DNA of 64,000 nt from Pseudomonas lutea (GCF_000759445.1 NZ_JRMB01000001.1:1798001-1862000); one strand, 5' to 3'. Shown: positions 8,884-18,389, counted from the first letter of the stretch. Made by a program: numbers and translations. The notes: generated by a model not told the origin, from the sequence alone.

Positions 8884-10338
8884 TCATCGCCATCTGGCGT
8901 CGGCGCTGCCGAGCCTGGTCGCCGGAAAGTCCCAGCGCGTCGGCGTGCCGTCGATCTGCCCGGCGGGCTTTAGGCGATGCGCCGGGCCCCATGCCGTGTG
9001 CTCGATGTCCGTGGCGTAGTCGGCCGTGTGCCGCCGGCTAAATTCATCGGCGGTCCGCGGGCTGAAGGCTTCGGACGACGCATGGGGTTGCGGACACGAC
9101 ATCAGCGACAAGGCCGTGCGTGCCAGAGATGCTTGCACCTGAACACCTCGTCCGGTGTTCAAGCGCTGAGTCAGCCCGCGCACTGCAGCCGCCGCCATGA
9201 GATACCCGGTTGCGTGGTCCAGCGCCTGCACCGGCAACGGCACGGGCCGGTCACTTGCCGCCGCGCGCATGCCGGCCTCAGCGATGCCGCAGCTCATCTG
9301 CACCAGGCTGTCGAACCCGCGTCGCGCGCGCCACGGGCCGGTCCAGCCGTAGGCGTTCAACGAGATGTCGATGAGGCTGGGGTTGAGCTGGCGGCGCCTG
9401 TCGGCATCAAGACCCAGACGTGCGAGGGCATCGGCGCGATAGCCGTGGATGATCACGTCGGCTTCGCTCAGCAGCCGCTCCAGAACGGCGCGATCCGCTG
9501 GGTCACGCAGATCCAGCCGCGCGCAGCGTTTGCCGAGCACCACTTCCGGCACGGTGCCGGGTTCGTCCCAGCCATGCGGATCGATGCGCAACACATCGGC
9601 ACCAAAACCGGCGAGAAAACGGGTCGCCACCGGGCCGGCCAGGATGCGCGTGAGGTCAAGCACGCGGACGCCTTGCAGCGGACGCTCCCTGCTGCCTCGC
9701 CAAACGGTCTGTTCCTGGCTTGAGCGGCTTGAACGGTTTCCGGCTGAATCCGGGCCCGCGCCAGGATCCAGCCAGTGCAACAAGGGTTCGAGGGCAACGG
9801 CACGGCCCTGGGGGTGCTCGCGCCAGGCCGACGCGCTGCGCATGGCGGCGGCGCAGCCTTGATTGTCAACCACCGCGCGCTCCAGCTGACTGGCTTGCCA
9901 GCGCAGCACGGCCTGACTCACTGCGTCGCGCTCCGGTGCGGTCTTCAGCACCGCCAGCGCAGCCTGACGATGGTGCGGCGCGTTGGTGTGCAAACGAATC
10001 CAGCCGTCCGCCGCGCGATAATCCCCCGCCACCGCGTCCCATTGCGCCGGCAGCTCCCAGCCGAGGGGTTGCAGCGAGGTGGCGAACCACAACGACGCCA
10101 GCCGACGATCAACCGTGATCGCGGGCGCAGTGCCGAGGGTCTGACCAAGCAACTCGCCCACCGCCAGGTGGGCGGCGGCGATGGCGGCTGAGGCGACATC
10201 AGTGACCGGGAATATCGAGGCCAGCACCCCGTTGCCGGTCATTTGGACCTGTGCAAGATCGCCGGCCTGACCACCCAGGGCCAGCCAGAATTCATGCAGG
10301 AAATGCGTAGCGGCAGCGTTCTGGCAGGCGGTGGGCAT
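8884..10338 (-). CDS. CaiB/BaiF (family III) CoA-transferase
   Basis: A 484-residue cytosolic protein. Its C-terminal half is a recognisable family III CoA-transferase with GVRVLDLTRILAGPVATRFL and GADVLRIDP near residues 220-265, and later YGWTGPWRARRGFDSLVQ. The N-terminal ~210 residues look like a second, more diverged CaiB-like half, as in fused members of the family. ATG at 10338 is preferred over 10365 because GGAGAG lies eight bases upstream of it. Family members move CoA between carboxylic acids; the acceptor here is unknown. It is separated from eutC by a REP pair, so it is probably not in the eut operon. Confidence 0.85.
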   Translation of the reverse strand: MPTACQNAAATHFLHEFWLALGGQAGDLAQVQMTGNGVLASIFPVTDVASAAIAAAHLAVGELLGQTLGTAPAITVDRRLASLWFATSLQPLGWELPAQWDAVAGDYRAADGWIRLHTNAPHHRQAALAVLKTAPERDAVSQAVLRWQASQLERAVVDNQGCAAAMRSASAWREHPQGRAVALEPLLHWLDPGAGPDSAGNRSSRSSQEQTVWRGSRERPLQGVRVLDLTRILAGPVATRFLAGFGADVLRIDPHGWDEPGTVPEVVLGKRCARLDLRDPADRAVLERLLSEADVIIHGYRADALARLGLDADRRRQLNPSLIDISLNAYGWTGPWRARRGFDSLVQMSCGIAEAGMRAAASDRPVPLPVQALDHATGYLMAAAAVRGLTQRLNTGRGVQVQASLARTALSLMSCPQPHASSEAFSPRTADEFSRRHTADYATDIEHTAWGPAHRLKPAGQIDGTPTRWDFPATRLGSADARWR

Positions 10339-10368
10339 GAGCTGACTCTCCGTGAAAGATTGCATCCT

Positions 10369-10454
10369 GTAGGAGCCGGCTTGCTGGCGAACCCGATCTG
10401 TCAGTCATATCACCGAGGCTGACACGCCGTTTTCGCCAGCAAGCCGGCTCCCAC
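10369..10454. repeat. Inverted pair of REP elements
   Basis: GTAGGAGCCGGCTTGCTGG at 10369 and its inverted copy ending at 10454 face each other across about 40 bases, in the gap between eutC and the CoA-transferase gene. Confidence 0.9.
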
Positions 10455-10543
10455 AGTTCAGTGATCCGGCTATACCCCTGCGCACACCACAGAAGCAAGT
10501 CCGCAGGAGGGCGCAGTCGCTGAGCACCTGCTGTAGCAAACAA

Positions 10544-11362
10544 TCACCCGCCAAGCAGAAAATTCCCCGGCCGGGTGCCCTCGCCCTGTTCCAGCACAGG
10601 CACTTGCGCGTCATCTTTCAGGCTCACGCCCGACAGTTGCCGACGCCATGCTTCACGCATGAGATAGAGCAGTTTGTGCGCGGCCATCGCATAGCTCATG
10701 CCCTCCAGGCGCACGTTGGAAATGCAGTTGCGCGCCGCGTCGTTGAGGCCCACGCGGGGGGCGTAGGTGAAATACAGCCCCAGGCTGTCCGGCGAGCTAA
10801 GGCCCGGGCGTTCACCGATCAGGATCACCACCATGCGCGCCTTCAACAGCTCGCCCACTTCATCGGCGACGGCCACGCGCCCCTGCTCCACCAACAACAC
10901 CGGCGCTACGCTCCAGCCTTCCGCTGCCGCGATTTCGTCGATCCGTTCCAGCATCGCCAGGCTGTGGCGCTGCACGGCCAGCGCAGACAAACCGTCCGCC
11001 ACCACCAGCGCCACATCGAAACCCTCCGGGTGTCCAGTCGCGTAGCCCCTTAATTGCTCGGCCGAGGCATCGGATAACCGCCGCCCCAGGTCCGGCCGCT
11101 GCAAATACGTGTGCCGATCCGGCGCCGAGCTTTGCAGCGTCAGGCTTTCACGAGCACGGCCCGCCAATTGCTCGGCCAGCGCGGCATGATCGAGCGCCAG
11201 GTGTACCGCATCACGCGCCTGGGCGTGGGCATACTGGAAATCCAGTTGCGCCGCGGTCGGCAAGCTGGTGCCCGCGTGCCCAAGGGCGATGCGCGCCGAC
11301 GTCAGCGAGCGGAGTTGCTGCCAGGCATCGGCCTGTGCGGGGGATTGTTTGTCATCGCTCAT
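10544..11362 (-). CDS. eutC: Ethanolamine ammonia-lyase small subunit
   Basis: A 272-residue subunit of the adenosylcobalamin-dependent enzyme that converts ethanolamine into acetaldehyde and ammonia. The family signature stretches are present: [22 protein letters not shown], then [32 protein letters not shown], and the [13 protein letters not shown] motif followed by a cysteine-containing ARNCISNVR. It follows eutB by 35 bases on the same strand. No bacterial microcompartment shell genes are nearby, as usual in Pseudomonas. Confidence 0.95.
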   Translation of the reverse strand: MSDDKQSPAQADAWQQLRSLTSARIALGHAGTSLPTAAQLDFQYAHAQARDAVHLALDHAALAEQLAGRARESLTLQSSAPDRHTYLQRPDLGRRLSDASAEQLRGYATGHPEGFDVALVVADGLSALAVQRHSLAMLERIDEIAAAEGWSVAPVLLVEQGRVAVADEVGELLKARMVVILIGERPGLSSPDSLGLYFTYAPRVGLNDAARNCISNVRLEGMSYAMAAHKLLYLMREAWRRQLSGVSLKDDAQVPVLEQGEGTRPGNFLLGG

Positions 11363-11397
11363 GGCTCAAACCCTTTTTGGCACTGCTCATAAACGGA

Positions 11398-12789
11398 CTA
11401 AGTCAGCTGCGCCAATGCCCGCCGAAACAACGGCGGCACGCCCTGCCCCAGACGCACGCCACCGTCGTCCTGGCGCAGGATGTCCATGCGCGTCAGCCAA
11501 TCCTCGAACTCCGGTGCCGGGCGCAAGCCCAGGGTCTTGCGTGCGTACAATGCGTCGTGAAACGAGGTGGTCTGGTAATTGAGCATCACGTCGTCCGACC
11601 CCGGAATGCCCATGATGAAATTGATCCCGGCCACCCCGAGCAGGGTCAGCAGCACGTCCATGTCGTCCTGATCGGCTTCGGCGTGGTTGGTGTAGCAAAT
11701 GTCGCAGCCCATCGGTACACCCAGCAGCTTGCCGCAGAAGTGATCTTCAAGCCCCGCGCGGATGATCTGTTTGCCGTTGTACAGGTATTCCGGGCCGATG
11801 AAACCCACCACTGTGTTGACGAGAAACGGATTGAAATGCCTCGCGACCGCGTAGGCGCGCGCTTCGCAGGTCTGCTGATCGACGCCGTGATGAGCGTTCG
11901 CCGACAAGGCACTGCCCTGCCCGGTTTCGAAGTACATCAGGTTGTCGCCCAGCGGGCCGCGCTTGAGGCTCAGACCAGCTTCATAACCTTCCCGGAGGAT
12001 TTCCAGGCTGATGCCAAACCCGCTGTTGGCCGCTTCGGTGCCGGCGATGGATTGAAACACCAAGTCCAATGGCACGCCTTTTTCGATAGCGGCCACCGAC
12101 GAGGTGACGTGGGTCAGCACGCAAGACTGCGTGGGAATTTCATAATGACGGATCACCCCGTCGAGCATTTTCAGCAGTTCACTGATGGCGCTGACGCTGT
12201 CGGTGGCCGGGTTGATGCCGATCATGGCGTCGCCGTTGCCGTACAGCAGGCCGTCGAGCACGCTGGCGGCGATGCCGGCCGGGTCATCGGTGGGGTGATT
12301 GGGCTGCAGGCGGGTCGACATGCGCCCGCGCAGGCCGACAGTGTTGCGAAAGCGGGTGACGACGCGGATCTTCTGCGCCACCAGCACCAGGTCCTGCACG
12401 CGCATGATCTTCGACACCGCCGCCGCCATTTCAGGCGTCAGCCCCGGCGCCAGCGCGGCGAGGCTGGTCTCGGTGGCATCGTCGCCGAGCAACCAGTCGC
12501 GAAACCCGCCGACCGTGAGGTGGCTGACCGGCGCAAAGGCCGCGCGGTCATGGCTGTCGACGATCAGGCGCGTGACTTCGTCCTGTTCGTACGGAATCAG
12601 CGCCTCGGTCAGAAACTGCTTGAGCGGCACGTCCGCCAGGGTCATCTGGGCCGCTGCGCGTTCGGCATCGCTGCTGGCGGCAACCTCGGCCAGGTAATCA
12701 CCGGAACGCGCGGGGCTGGCCTTGGCCATAAGCTCGCGCAAGCTGTCGAAGCGCCAGACCATGCCACCGATGCTGTGGGAAAAGCTCAT
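11398..12789 (-). CDS. eutB: Ethanolamine ammonia-lyase large (catalytic) subunit
   Basis: A 463-residue TIM-barrel subunit that binds ethanolamine and works with EutC and adenosylcobalamin. Conserved EutB stretches are seen: RFDSLRELMAKASPARSGD near the start, LIPYEQDEVTRLI, the glycine-rich GNGDAMIGINPATDS and the C-terminal LGLRPAPEFEDWL. ATG at 12789 was chosen because it gives the family N-terminus MSFSH and has GAGG upstream; a GTG six bases earlier is possible. It lies between the permease (27-base gap) and eutC in one transcription unit. The acetaldehyde dehydrogenase usually paired with it is not in the window. Confidence 0.96.
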   Translation of the reverse strand: MSFSHSIGGMVWRFDSLRELMAKASPARSGDYLAEVAASSDAERAAAQMTLADVPLKQFLTEALIPYEQDEVTRLIVDSHDRAAFAPVSHLTVGGFRDWLLGDDATETSLAALAPGLTPEMAAAVSKIMRVQDLVLVAQKIRVVTRFRNTVGLRGRMSTRLQPNHPTDDPAGIAASVLDGLLYGNGDAMIGINPATDSVSAISELLKMLDGVIRHYEIPTQSCVLTHVTSSVAAIEKGVPLDLVFQSIAGTEAANSGFGISLEILREGYEAGLSLKRGPLGDNLMYFETGQGSALSANAHHGVDQQTCEARAYAVARHFNPFLVNTVVGFIGPEYLYNGKQIIRAGLEDHFCGKLLGVPMGCDICYTNHAEADQDDMDVLLTLLGVAGINFIMGIPGSDDVMLNYQTTSFHDALYARKTLGLRPAPEFEDWLTRMDILRQDDGGVRLGQGVPPLFRRALAQLT

Positions 12790-12816
12790 GCACACCTCAT
12801 CTTTCGAAACGCGGAA

Positions 12817-14169
12817 TCAACCGGTCACTGCCACCGGCGCATTGCGCCCGCGCACCGTTTTACAGAACAGCGCGCCCACCGCCATCAGGCAGATGAATAT
12901 GGCGCAGATCAGCAGGTTGAACCAGACCATCGCGACCAGACACACCACCGCCAGTACCAGAGCGATGCCCGGCACCACCGGATAGCCCGGCGCGCGGAAG
13001 CTGCGCTCAAGGTTCGGTTCGCTGCGACGCAGTTTGAACAGGCTGAGCATGCTGATGATGTACATCACGATAGCCCCAAACACGGACATGGTGATCATCG
13101 CCGCCGTCAGCGTCATGCCCTGCAGGTTGATCACGCCGTCGCTGAGAATCGCGATGATGCCGATCACGCCGCCTGCCAGAATGGCGCGATGCGGGGTCTG
13201 GAAGCGCGACAGCTTGGCCAGGCTCGGCGGAAGAAAGCCCGCCCGCGCCAAGGCGAAGAACTGACGCGAGTAACCCAGAATGATGCCGTGGAAGCTCGCC
13301 ACCAGACCAAACAGGCCGATCCACACCAGCATGTGCATCCAGTTGGAATTGCCGCCGACCACGGCTTTCATGGCCTGCGGCAGCGGGTCATTGATGTTCG
13401 ACAACGTGCGCCAGTCACCCACGCCGCCGGCAAAAATCATCACACCGATCGCCAGCACCACCAGGGTCAGAATGCCCGCCACGTAGGCGCGCGGGATGGT
13501 GCGTTTCGGGTCTTTGGCTTCTTCGGCCGCCATGGCCGCGCCCTCGATGGCGAGGAAGAACCAGATGGCGAACGGGATCGCAGCAAACATGCCGCTGACG
13601 GCCGGCAGGCTGAAGGTGTCGGAACCGGCCCAGCCGCCCAGTACGAAATTGCTGAAGCTGAAGCCCGGCGCAACAACCCCCATGAACACCAGCAGTTCGG
13701 CGACCGCCAGTATCGTGACCACCAGTTCGAACGTCGCGGCGATGCTGACGCCGAGTATGTTCAGGGTCATGAAGACGAAGTAAGCACCGATGGCCGCCAC
13801 GCGGGGATCCAGGGACGGAAACTGCACGTTGAGGTAGGCGCCGATCGCCATGGCAATCGCAGGCGGGGCAAACACGAATTCGATCAGCGTCGCCAGCCCG
13901 GCGATCATCCCGCCGGTGACGCCAAAGGCGCGCAGGCTGTAGGCAAACGGGCCGCCAGCGTTGGGAATCGCTGTGGTCAGTTCGGTGAAACTGAAGATGA
14001 AGCAGGTGTACATCACCGCAACCATCAGCGTGGTGACCAAAAAGCCCAGCGTACCGGCGGTGCCCCAGCCATAACTCCAGCCGAAGTATTCCCCCGAGAT
14101 AACCAGGCCGACGGCCAGCCCCCACAAATGCAGGGTTCCCAGTGTTGGTTTGAGTTGTGAAGCAGTCAT
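12817..14169 (-). CDS. eat: Ethanolamine permease (APC superfamily)
   Basis: A 450-residue inner-membrane transporter with about twelve hydrophobic helices. The N-terminus (LKPTLGTLHLWGLAVGLVISGEYFGWSYGW, read in parts) and the motif TELTTAIPNAGGPFAYSLRAFG are characteristic of the ethanolamine permease group of amino acid/polyamine transporters. It is the first gene of the eat-eutB-eutC unit and would supply the lyase with substrate. The divergent AraC-type regulator gene begins about 460 bases away. Confidence 0.92.
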   Translation of the reverse strand: MTASQLKPTLGTLHLWGLAVGLVISGEYFGWSYGWGTAGTLGFLVTTLMVAVMYTCFIFSFTELTTAIPNAGGPFAYSLRAFGVTGGMIAGLATLIEFVFAPPAIAMAIGAYLNVQFPSLDPRVAAIGAYFVFMTLNILGVSIAATFELVVTILAVAELLVFMGVVAPGFSFSNFVLGGWAGSDTFSLPAVSGMFAAIPFAIWFFLAIEGAAMAAEEAKDPKRTIPRAYVAGILTLVVLAIGVMIFAGGVGDWRTLSNINDPLPQAMKAVVGGNSNWMHMLVWIGLFGLVASFHGIILGYSRQFFALARAGFLPPSLAKLSRFQTPHRAILAGGVIGIIAILSDGVINLQGMTLTAAMITMSVFGAIVMYIISMLSLFKLRRSEPNLERSFRAPGYPVVPGIALVLAVVCLVAMVWFNLLICAIFICLMAVGALFCKTVRGRNAPVAVTG

Positions 14170-14240
14170 GAGCGTGTACCCCGGTAGCAGGCGACGGTAT
14201 TTGTCTGACGTCGAGCATAGTCACAGCCGGCGGGCCAAGG

Positions 14241-14279
14241 CTTGACCGTACGGCGCATGGCGTGTCGCGTGCGGTCAAG
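14241..14279. promoter_or_regulatory. Inverted repeat upstream of the ethanolamine permease
   Basis: CTTGACCG at 14241-14248 and CGGTCAAG at 14272-14279 form a perfect 8-bp inverted repeat with a 23-base centre, about 72 bases before the permease start. This places two half-sites three helical turns apart and could bind the neighbouring AraC-type regulator. The rest of 14170-14628 holds a REP pair (14451-14553) and no gene. Confidence 0.4.
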
Positions 14280-14450
14280 TTTTCCGGGTATCTGCCGGGG
14301 GTGCGCCATGCTGGCGCGTGAAAACGGCCCGGTGCTTTATTGGGGCTCACGATTGCAGGTCAGTGTGAGGCTGTACTTGCGGGTCGGCGTGGCACCGTAC
14401 TTCCCAAAACCCTGGTTGCCGGATGAGTCGCCGGGTAGCGATCCGCCCCT

Positions 14451-14553
14451 TGTAGGAGCGCGCTTGCCCGCGAAGACCTCGTTCCATTCAACACAGTTAC
14501 ATTCAACACATTTGTGCCAGGGCCCCGGAGATCGCGGGCAAGCGCGCTCCTGC
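14451..14553. repeat. Inverted pair of REP elements
   Basis: GTAGGAGCGCGCTTGCCCG at 14452 is mirrored by the inverted copy at 14533-14552. The pair sits between the ethanolamine permease promoter and the AraC-type gene. Confidence 0.9.
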
Positions 14554-14628
14554 ACGATGCTGGCCGTGGGCGAAAGGTATGACATTTGCTTGCAACCCAG
14601 GCCTACACATCGTCAGAGCCCCCTCCCC

Positions 14629-15708
14629 ATGCTCCCGACCCTCGTCTCCGTCGCTGCACCGAACGCCCCCGGCACCAGCAATCGTGGCGTGCTGTCGGCT
14701 GCAGCCAATGGCCTGGACGGCTTTATCGTGCAGCACGGGGGTGATCTCGATCAGGTGTTCGGCCGCTCGGGCATTGATCCCGAGCAGTTGCTGCACCCGA
14801 CGTTGAGCCTGCCGCTCACCAATTACTGCAAAGTGCTGGAAGAAGCGGCTGTGCAGACCGGCTGCGACAATTTCGGCCTGCGTTACGGCCAGCAATTCCA
14901 GCCACAGGCGCTGGGTTTGCTGGGCTACATCGGCCTGTGCTCGGCCACGCTGGAAGACGCGCTGATCAATTTTTCCGCCGCCTTCCCGTTCCACCAGCAC
15001 AGCACCCTGATCGAACTGGTCGATCAGGGCGAGTGCTACCGTTTCGATTACCAGGTGCGCCACGGCGCCATCAACGAACGTCGCCAGGACGCCGAGCTGA
15101 CCATGGGCATGGCGCTGAACCTGATCCGCCATGTGCTCGGCGCGGACTGGGCACCGCGTCAGGTCGCCTTTGAACACGCCCGGCCGCACAGCTGGCAGGA
15201 GCACCGCGACGTGTTCAGTGCCGAGGTGTGTTTCGGTCAGCGCTGCAATTCGCTGCTGATTCCCAAGATGGACGTAGTGGGCAAAGTCATGCCCGGCAGC
15301 GACCCGGTGCTGCTGATGCTGATCAAGGACGCGATCCGCCAGTTGGGCGACAACGGTTCGGGGGCTGTCAGCAGCAGCCAGCCAACGCTGATCGACCGCG
15401 CGCGCCAGCGCCTTTTGACGACCCTGCACCTGGGCGAGCCGGAACTGAACGACCTCGCGCGCAGCCTGGACCTCTCCGAATGGACGTTGCAGCGCAAGCT
15501 GCGTGAACACGGCCTAAGCTTCACTCAATTGGTGGACCGGACCCGTCGGGACCTGGCCATCAAGCACTTGAACCAGCAGGACCTGAGCATCACCCAACTC
15601 GCCTCCATGCTCGGCTACTCCGAAACCAGCGCATTCTCACGCGCGTTCAAACGCTGGTTTGGGGTGAGCCCGAAGCAATGGCGAGGTCATCAGCCGGCGC
15701 ACGTTTAA
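14629..15708 (+). CDS. AraC-family regulator with AraC-type N-terminal ligand domain
   Basis: A 359-residue regulator. Residues ~40-220 resemble the arabinose-binding-like N-terminal domain of OruR/VirF-type regulators (FGLRYGQQFQPQALGLLGY; YRFDYQVRHGAINERRQDAELTM read in parts). The last ~95 residues are the two-helix-turn-helix AraC DNA-binding domain: LNDLARSLDLSEWTLQRKL, then LASMLGYSETSAFSRAFKRWFGVSP. ATG at 14629 gives the usual family length; upstream in-frame extension runs through REP sequence and is not believed. The divergent position beside eat-eutB-eutC suggests it controls ethanolamine use; in P. aeruginosa that role belongs to a sigma-54 activator. Confidence 0.85.
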   Translation: MLPTLVSVAAPNAPGTSNRGVLSAAANGLDGFIVQHGGDLDQVFGRSGIDPEQLLHPTLSLPLTNYCKVLEEAAVQTGCDNFGLRYGQQFQPQALGLLGYIGLCSATLEDALINFSAAFPFHQHSTLIELVDQGECYRFDYQVRHGAINERRQDAELTMGMALNLIRHVLGADWAPRQVAFEHARPHSWQEHRDVFSAEVCFGQRCNSLLIPKMDVVGKVMPGSDPVLLMLIKDAIRQLGDNGSGAVSSSQPTLIDRARQRLLTTLHLGEPELNDLARSLDLSEWTLQRKLREHGLSFTQLVDRTRRDLAIKHLNQQDLSITQLASMLGYSETSAFSRAFKRWFGVSPKQWRGHQPAHV

Positions 15709-15803
15709 CCGGCTGCGCAGGATGGAATGGGTGCTGATTCCCAGGCGCCGGCTGATCCCTGCAAGGGATCAACATCCTGATCACCTGCGGCGACCAAGAT
15801 TCC

Positions 15804-16003
15804 GTAGGAGCCGGCTTGCTGGCGAAGGCGTTGTGTCTGGCGATGACGATGGTGGATGTGCCGGCCTCTTCGCGGGCAAGCGCGCTCCTACAGATGTTGC
15901 GCTTGACGCCGATCATGCGACCGCCGGAAATCGATTACCGTAACAGCCGACGCCAGTCACGCGGCTGGCGCAAATCCATTGTAGGAGCGCGCTTGCCCGC
16001 GAA
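15804..16003. repeat. Three REP elements in the AraC/helicase intergenic region
   Basis: A GTAGGAGCCGGCTTGCTGG element at 15804, an inverted GCGCGC-type element at 15869-15892, and a direct GCGCGC-type element at 15981. Two REP subtypes are mixed in one array. Nothing else is visible in 15709-16045, between two convergent genes. Confidence 0.85.
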
Positions 16004-16045
16004 CGCGATGTCCAAGGCGACACTGCCTGCACTGAGGCACGCGGT

Positions 16046-18049
16046 TTATTTACGCCCCAAATCCTGCAACCAGTCATTCATGTTGCCGGGCAGCAGCAGC
16101 TCATGCCGGGCGCGGGAGCTGGCGGTGTAGAGAAGTGAGCAGACGCTGGCCAGGGAATGCACCGAGCCTGCGCGGGGTGGGCGCATGAGGTCGCGGGACA
16201 GGAGCACGGAGTCGAATTCCTGGTTCTTCACGTCTTCGACCTTGGCCAGTTTGAGGATGGCGGCCGGGTCGTTGCAAAAGCGCTGGGCCGTCTCGATGAA
16301 GTCCTGCAGACGGTTGCCCTGGCCGAGCCATTCGTGCACCGCCTTGAATTCATGGCTGCCGCCCATGGCCGAAGCGAGCGCGTCCCAGTAGGCGTAACGA
16401 AAGATCAGCCGGTGCTGCGGGCGCAGGTCCTCGCGGTACAACAGGTCGAGGCCTTTGACGAACAGCGTCAGGTGTTCGAGCGTGCGTGGCGGCAACTGAA
16501 AGCGCGCGCCCGCCTCGGTCAAGCGCTTGAACCAGGCAAACAAACCCCATTCGTTGGCGACCAGAATCGTGGTGGGCTTTTCCGGAATCGGCATCACGCC
16601 GTGGCCGATGATCCGCGTCGGGTAAGGTGCGCGGCCAACGAAGCCTTCCTTGATGTCGCTGGGGTGCAACTGAATCATGGGATTGAGCACGTCGGCCATC
16701 TGCCGCCCGGCGCGAATCGACTGCGTCATGAAGCGCTGGCGAATGAAACCGCCATGGCGCGGGGCCTTGCCGCTGAGCTGCTGGAATTCGTCGCCCAAGG
16801 TGATGACCGCCTGTGGGCTGCGATCCAGGATCTGCACCATCGGCGCGGTCAGCTCATGGCTCTCGTCGATGATGATGTGCGTGTAGTTTTCCGGGATCAC
16901 CTCATCGGTCAGCGCCAGAAACTTGATCCGGTGGCTGTTGCGGATCGGCAGACGAATGTGCGGCGCAGACGGCCTGACCGTCTCGCGCCACAACACCCGG
17001 CTGTATTCCAGTAGCAGGGCGATGTCCGCCTGACTCGCGGCATGGCCCAGCGAGGGCAAATGCCGGGCTTCAATCGTCGCCCGCGAAGACAGGCTGAAAC
17101 TGTGCACCGTGCTGCGGCACACCCGCGCCACCTCACGTGGCTGCAGGGCACCGACGGCCTGGAAATTCAGCCACTGCGCCACCTGCCTGTCATCGACCAG
17201 CGAGCTTGCACCCGTGCGGTGGGTGTCGGTGTTGCGCCAGCCGCGAGCCGTCAGGTCGCGGTTGAGCAGCAGATTGGCCATATGGCCGAAGGTACACGCA
17301 TTGATCCGCGCATCCGGGCAGGACTGACGCACACGGGCCTGAAGTGCTGCAACCTGGCCCGGAAAAGTGGCCATCAGCAAGGTCTTGTCTGGCACCAGCA
17401 CTTCAAAAAACTTCGCCAGCAAGTACGTCTTGCCCACCCCGGCATAAGCCTGCAGGTGAAACGACTCTTCGTTGCAGACTTTGAACTCGTCGAAGATCCG
17501 GCTCTGCTGGTCACTCAGGCGCAAGACATCGCCGGAGGGCATCACGATTTCGCGGGTCAGCGGCTCCAGCGTGTCGCGATGACGCAGGCCGAAGCCGAAG
17601 TCCCACTGCCCTTCCCCATCCAGGTAATCCTGGCGCTCGATGTCGACCTCTTCGAGCAAGCTGACGCCAGCCACCTCGATGACGGCAAGCCCTGCGGCGA
17701 GGCGTTCGGCCGTAAACCTGCCGCGCAGCAGATCGGCGAAGCGGCCGCCCGCGTCTTCAACCGAGGCGGCCGCGCGCATGACGTCATCCAGCATGCGTTC
17801 GAGCTGTTCGACGGCGGTGTTCTGCGCCATCAGCGCGTCGAGATTGAGCAGCAACATCAACGCGGCAAGTTGTGGCCGACCCGCCTGGCTCAGGAAGTCT
17901 TCCAGCGGTTCGCCAGCCGCCAGGCCTTTGCACACCGCTTCGGTCAGGGGCAAAAACAGCGACGGGGGTGGCGCGAAGGCAGCGGTTGATCTCATTGCGG
18001 GGGCTGGGTCCTGAGCGGCGCGTGGGCGCGGGCAGTCAAAAAGGAGCAC
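16046..18049 (-). CDS. UvrD/Fbh1-like superfamily I helicase with novel N-terminal region
   Basis: A 667-residue predicted ATP-dependent helicase. Walker A is AYAGVGKT at 201-208. Walker B is IIIDESHE at 392-399, with DESH where UvrD has DEAQ. Motif III is LGDEFQQLSG at 418-427 and motif IV MTQSIRAGRQ at 441-450. Near the C-terminus VEDVKNQEFDSVLL replaces the usual HxxKGLEWD motif, and LLYTASSRARHEL is motif VI. The arrangement resembles F-box DNA helicase Fbh1 more than UvrD or Rep. The first ~180 residues match nothing I recognise. GTG at 18049 was chosen because AGGAG lies six bases upstream; ATG at 17995 is an alternative. Role unknown; recombination control or defence are possible. Confidence 0.75.
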   Translation of the reverse strand: MLLFDCPRPRAAQDPAPAMRSTAAFAPPPSLFLPLTEAVCKGLAAGEPLEDFLSQAGRPQLAALMLLLNLDALMAQNTAVEQLERMLDDVMRAAASVEDAGGRFADLLRGRFTAERLAAGLAVIEVAGVSLLEEVDIERQDYLDGEGQWDFGFGLRHRDTLEPLTREIVMPSGDVLRLSDQQSRIFDEFKVCNEESFHLQAYAGVGKTYLLAKFFEVLVPDKTLLMATFPGQVAALQARVRQSCPDARINACTFGHMANLLLNRDLTARGWRNTDTHRTGASSLVDDRQVAQWLNFQAVGALQPREVARVCRSTVHSFSLSSRATIEARHLPSLGHAASQADIALLLEYSRVLWRETVRPSAPHIRLPIRNSHRIKFLALTDEVIPENYTHIIIDESHELTAPMVQILDRSPQAVITLGDEFQQLSGKAPRHGGFIRQRFMTQSIRAGRQMADVLNPMIQLHPSDIKEGFVGRAPYPTRIIGHGVMPIPEKPTTILVANEWGLFAWFKRLTEAGARFQLPPRTLEHLTLFVKGLDLLYREDLRPQHRLIFRYAYWDALASAMGGSHEFKAVHEWLGQGNRLQDFIETAQRFCNDPAAILKLAKVEDVKNQEFDSVLLSRDLMRPPRAGSVHSLASVCSLLYTASSRARHELLLPGNMNDWLQDLGRK

Positions 18050-18134
18050 AGCTTACTCCTGCCACCCGACGACCGCCCACTGGCGTGTCGCTGCCAATGC
18101 TCAGACGCTGACCGGCCGCCCGCGCCGTCGACCG

Positions 18135-18389
18135 TCAAACCCGGCTCTGCTGCTCACCGGTCACGCCTGCCCGGGTATGTTCCGAGCCGCCTTCGGCCAC
18201 TTCCTGATTGCGGCTTTCGATCCACATCACCAGCGGGGTTTTGTCGGAGCCGTCTTCGGCCACGAGCGGCGCAATCTGCAGGCAGGTGCGGCCATCGGCG
18301 CAGCTGGAGTGAGTGGCGGCATTGGCCTGCACAGCGAAACCGGCGAGCGCGAAAGCCAGGGCGGACAACGTGGTCTTGATCGGTGTCAT
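18135..18389 (-). CDS. Small secreted protein, two cysteines
   Basis: An 84-residue protein with a Sec signal peptide (MTPIKTTLSALAFALAGFAVQANA, cleavage after about residue 24). The mature part has two cysteines (C30 and C36, SSCADGRTCLQI) that could form a disulfide in the periplasm, followed by an acidic, polar tail. GAGG lies upstream of the ATG at 18389. It follows the DUF2790 gene by 76 bases on the same strand, both divergent from a two-component system. I do not recognise the family. Confidence 0.7.
   Translation of the reverse strand: MTPIKTTLSALAFALAGFAVQANAATHSSCADGRTCLQIAPLVAEDGSDKTPLVMWIESRNQEVAEGGSEHTRAGVTGEQQSRV

Noticed and set aside
9468..10199. Several small open frames on both strands within the CoA-transferase gene
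   Set aside because: Out-of-frame shadows with no ribosome site or recognisable domain.
11335..14160. A 941-codon open frame on the plus strand, very rich in His, Arg and Gln
   Set aside because: It lies antisense to eutC, eutB and the ethanolamine permease, and its composition is that of the complement of high-GC genes.
14170..14628. Cobalamin riboswitch for the eut genes
   Set aside because: No B12-box-like conserved sequence or suitable fold seen; the region holds a palindrome and REP elements.
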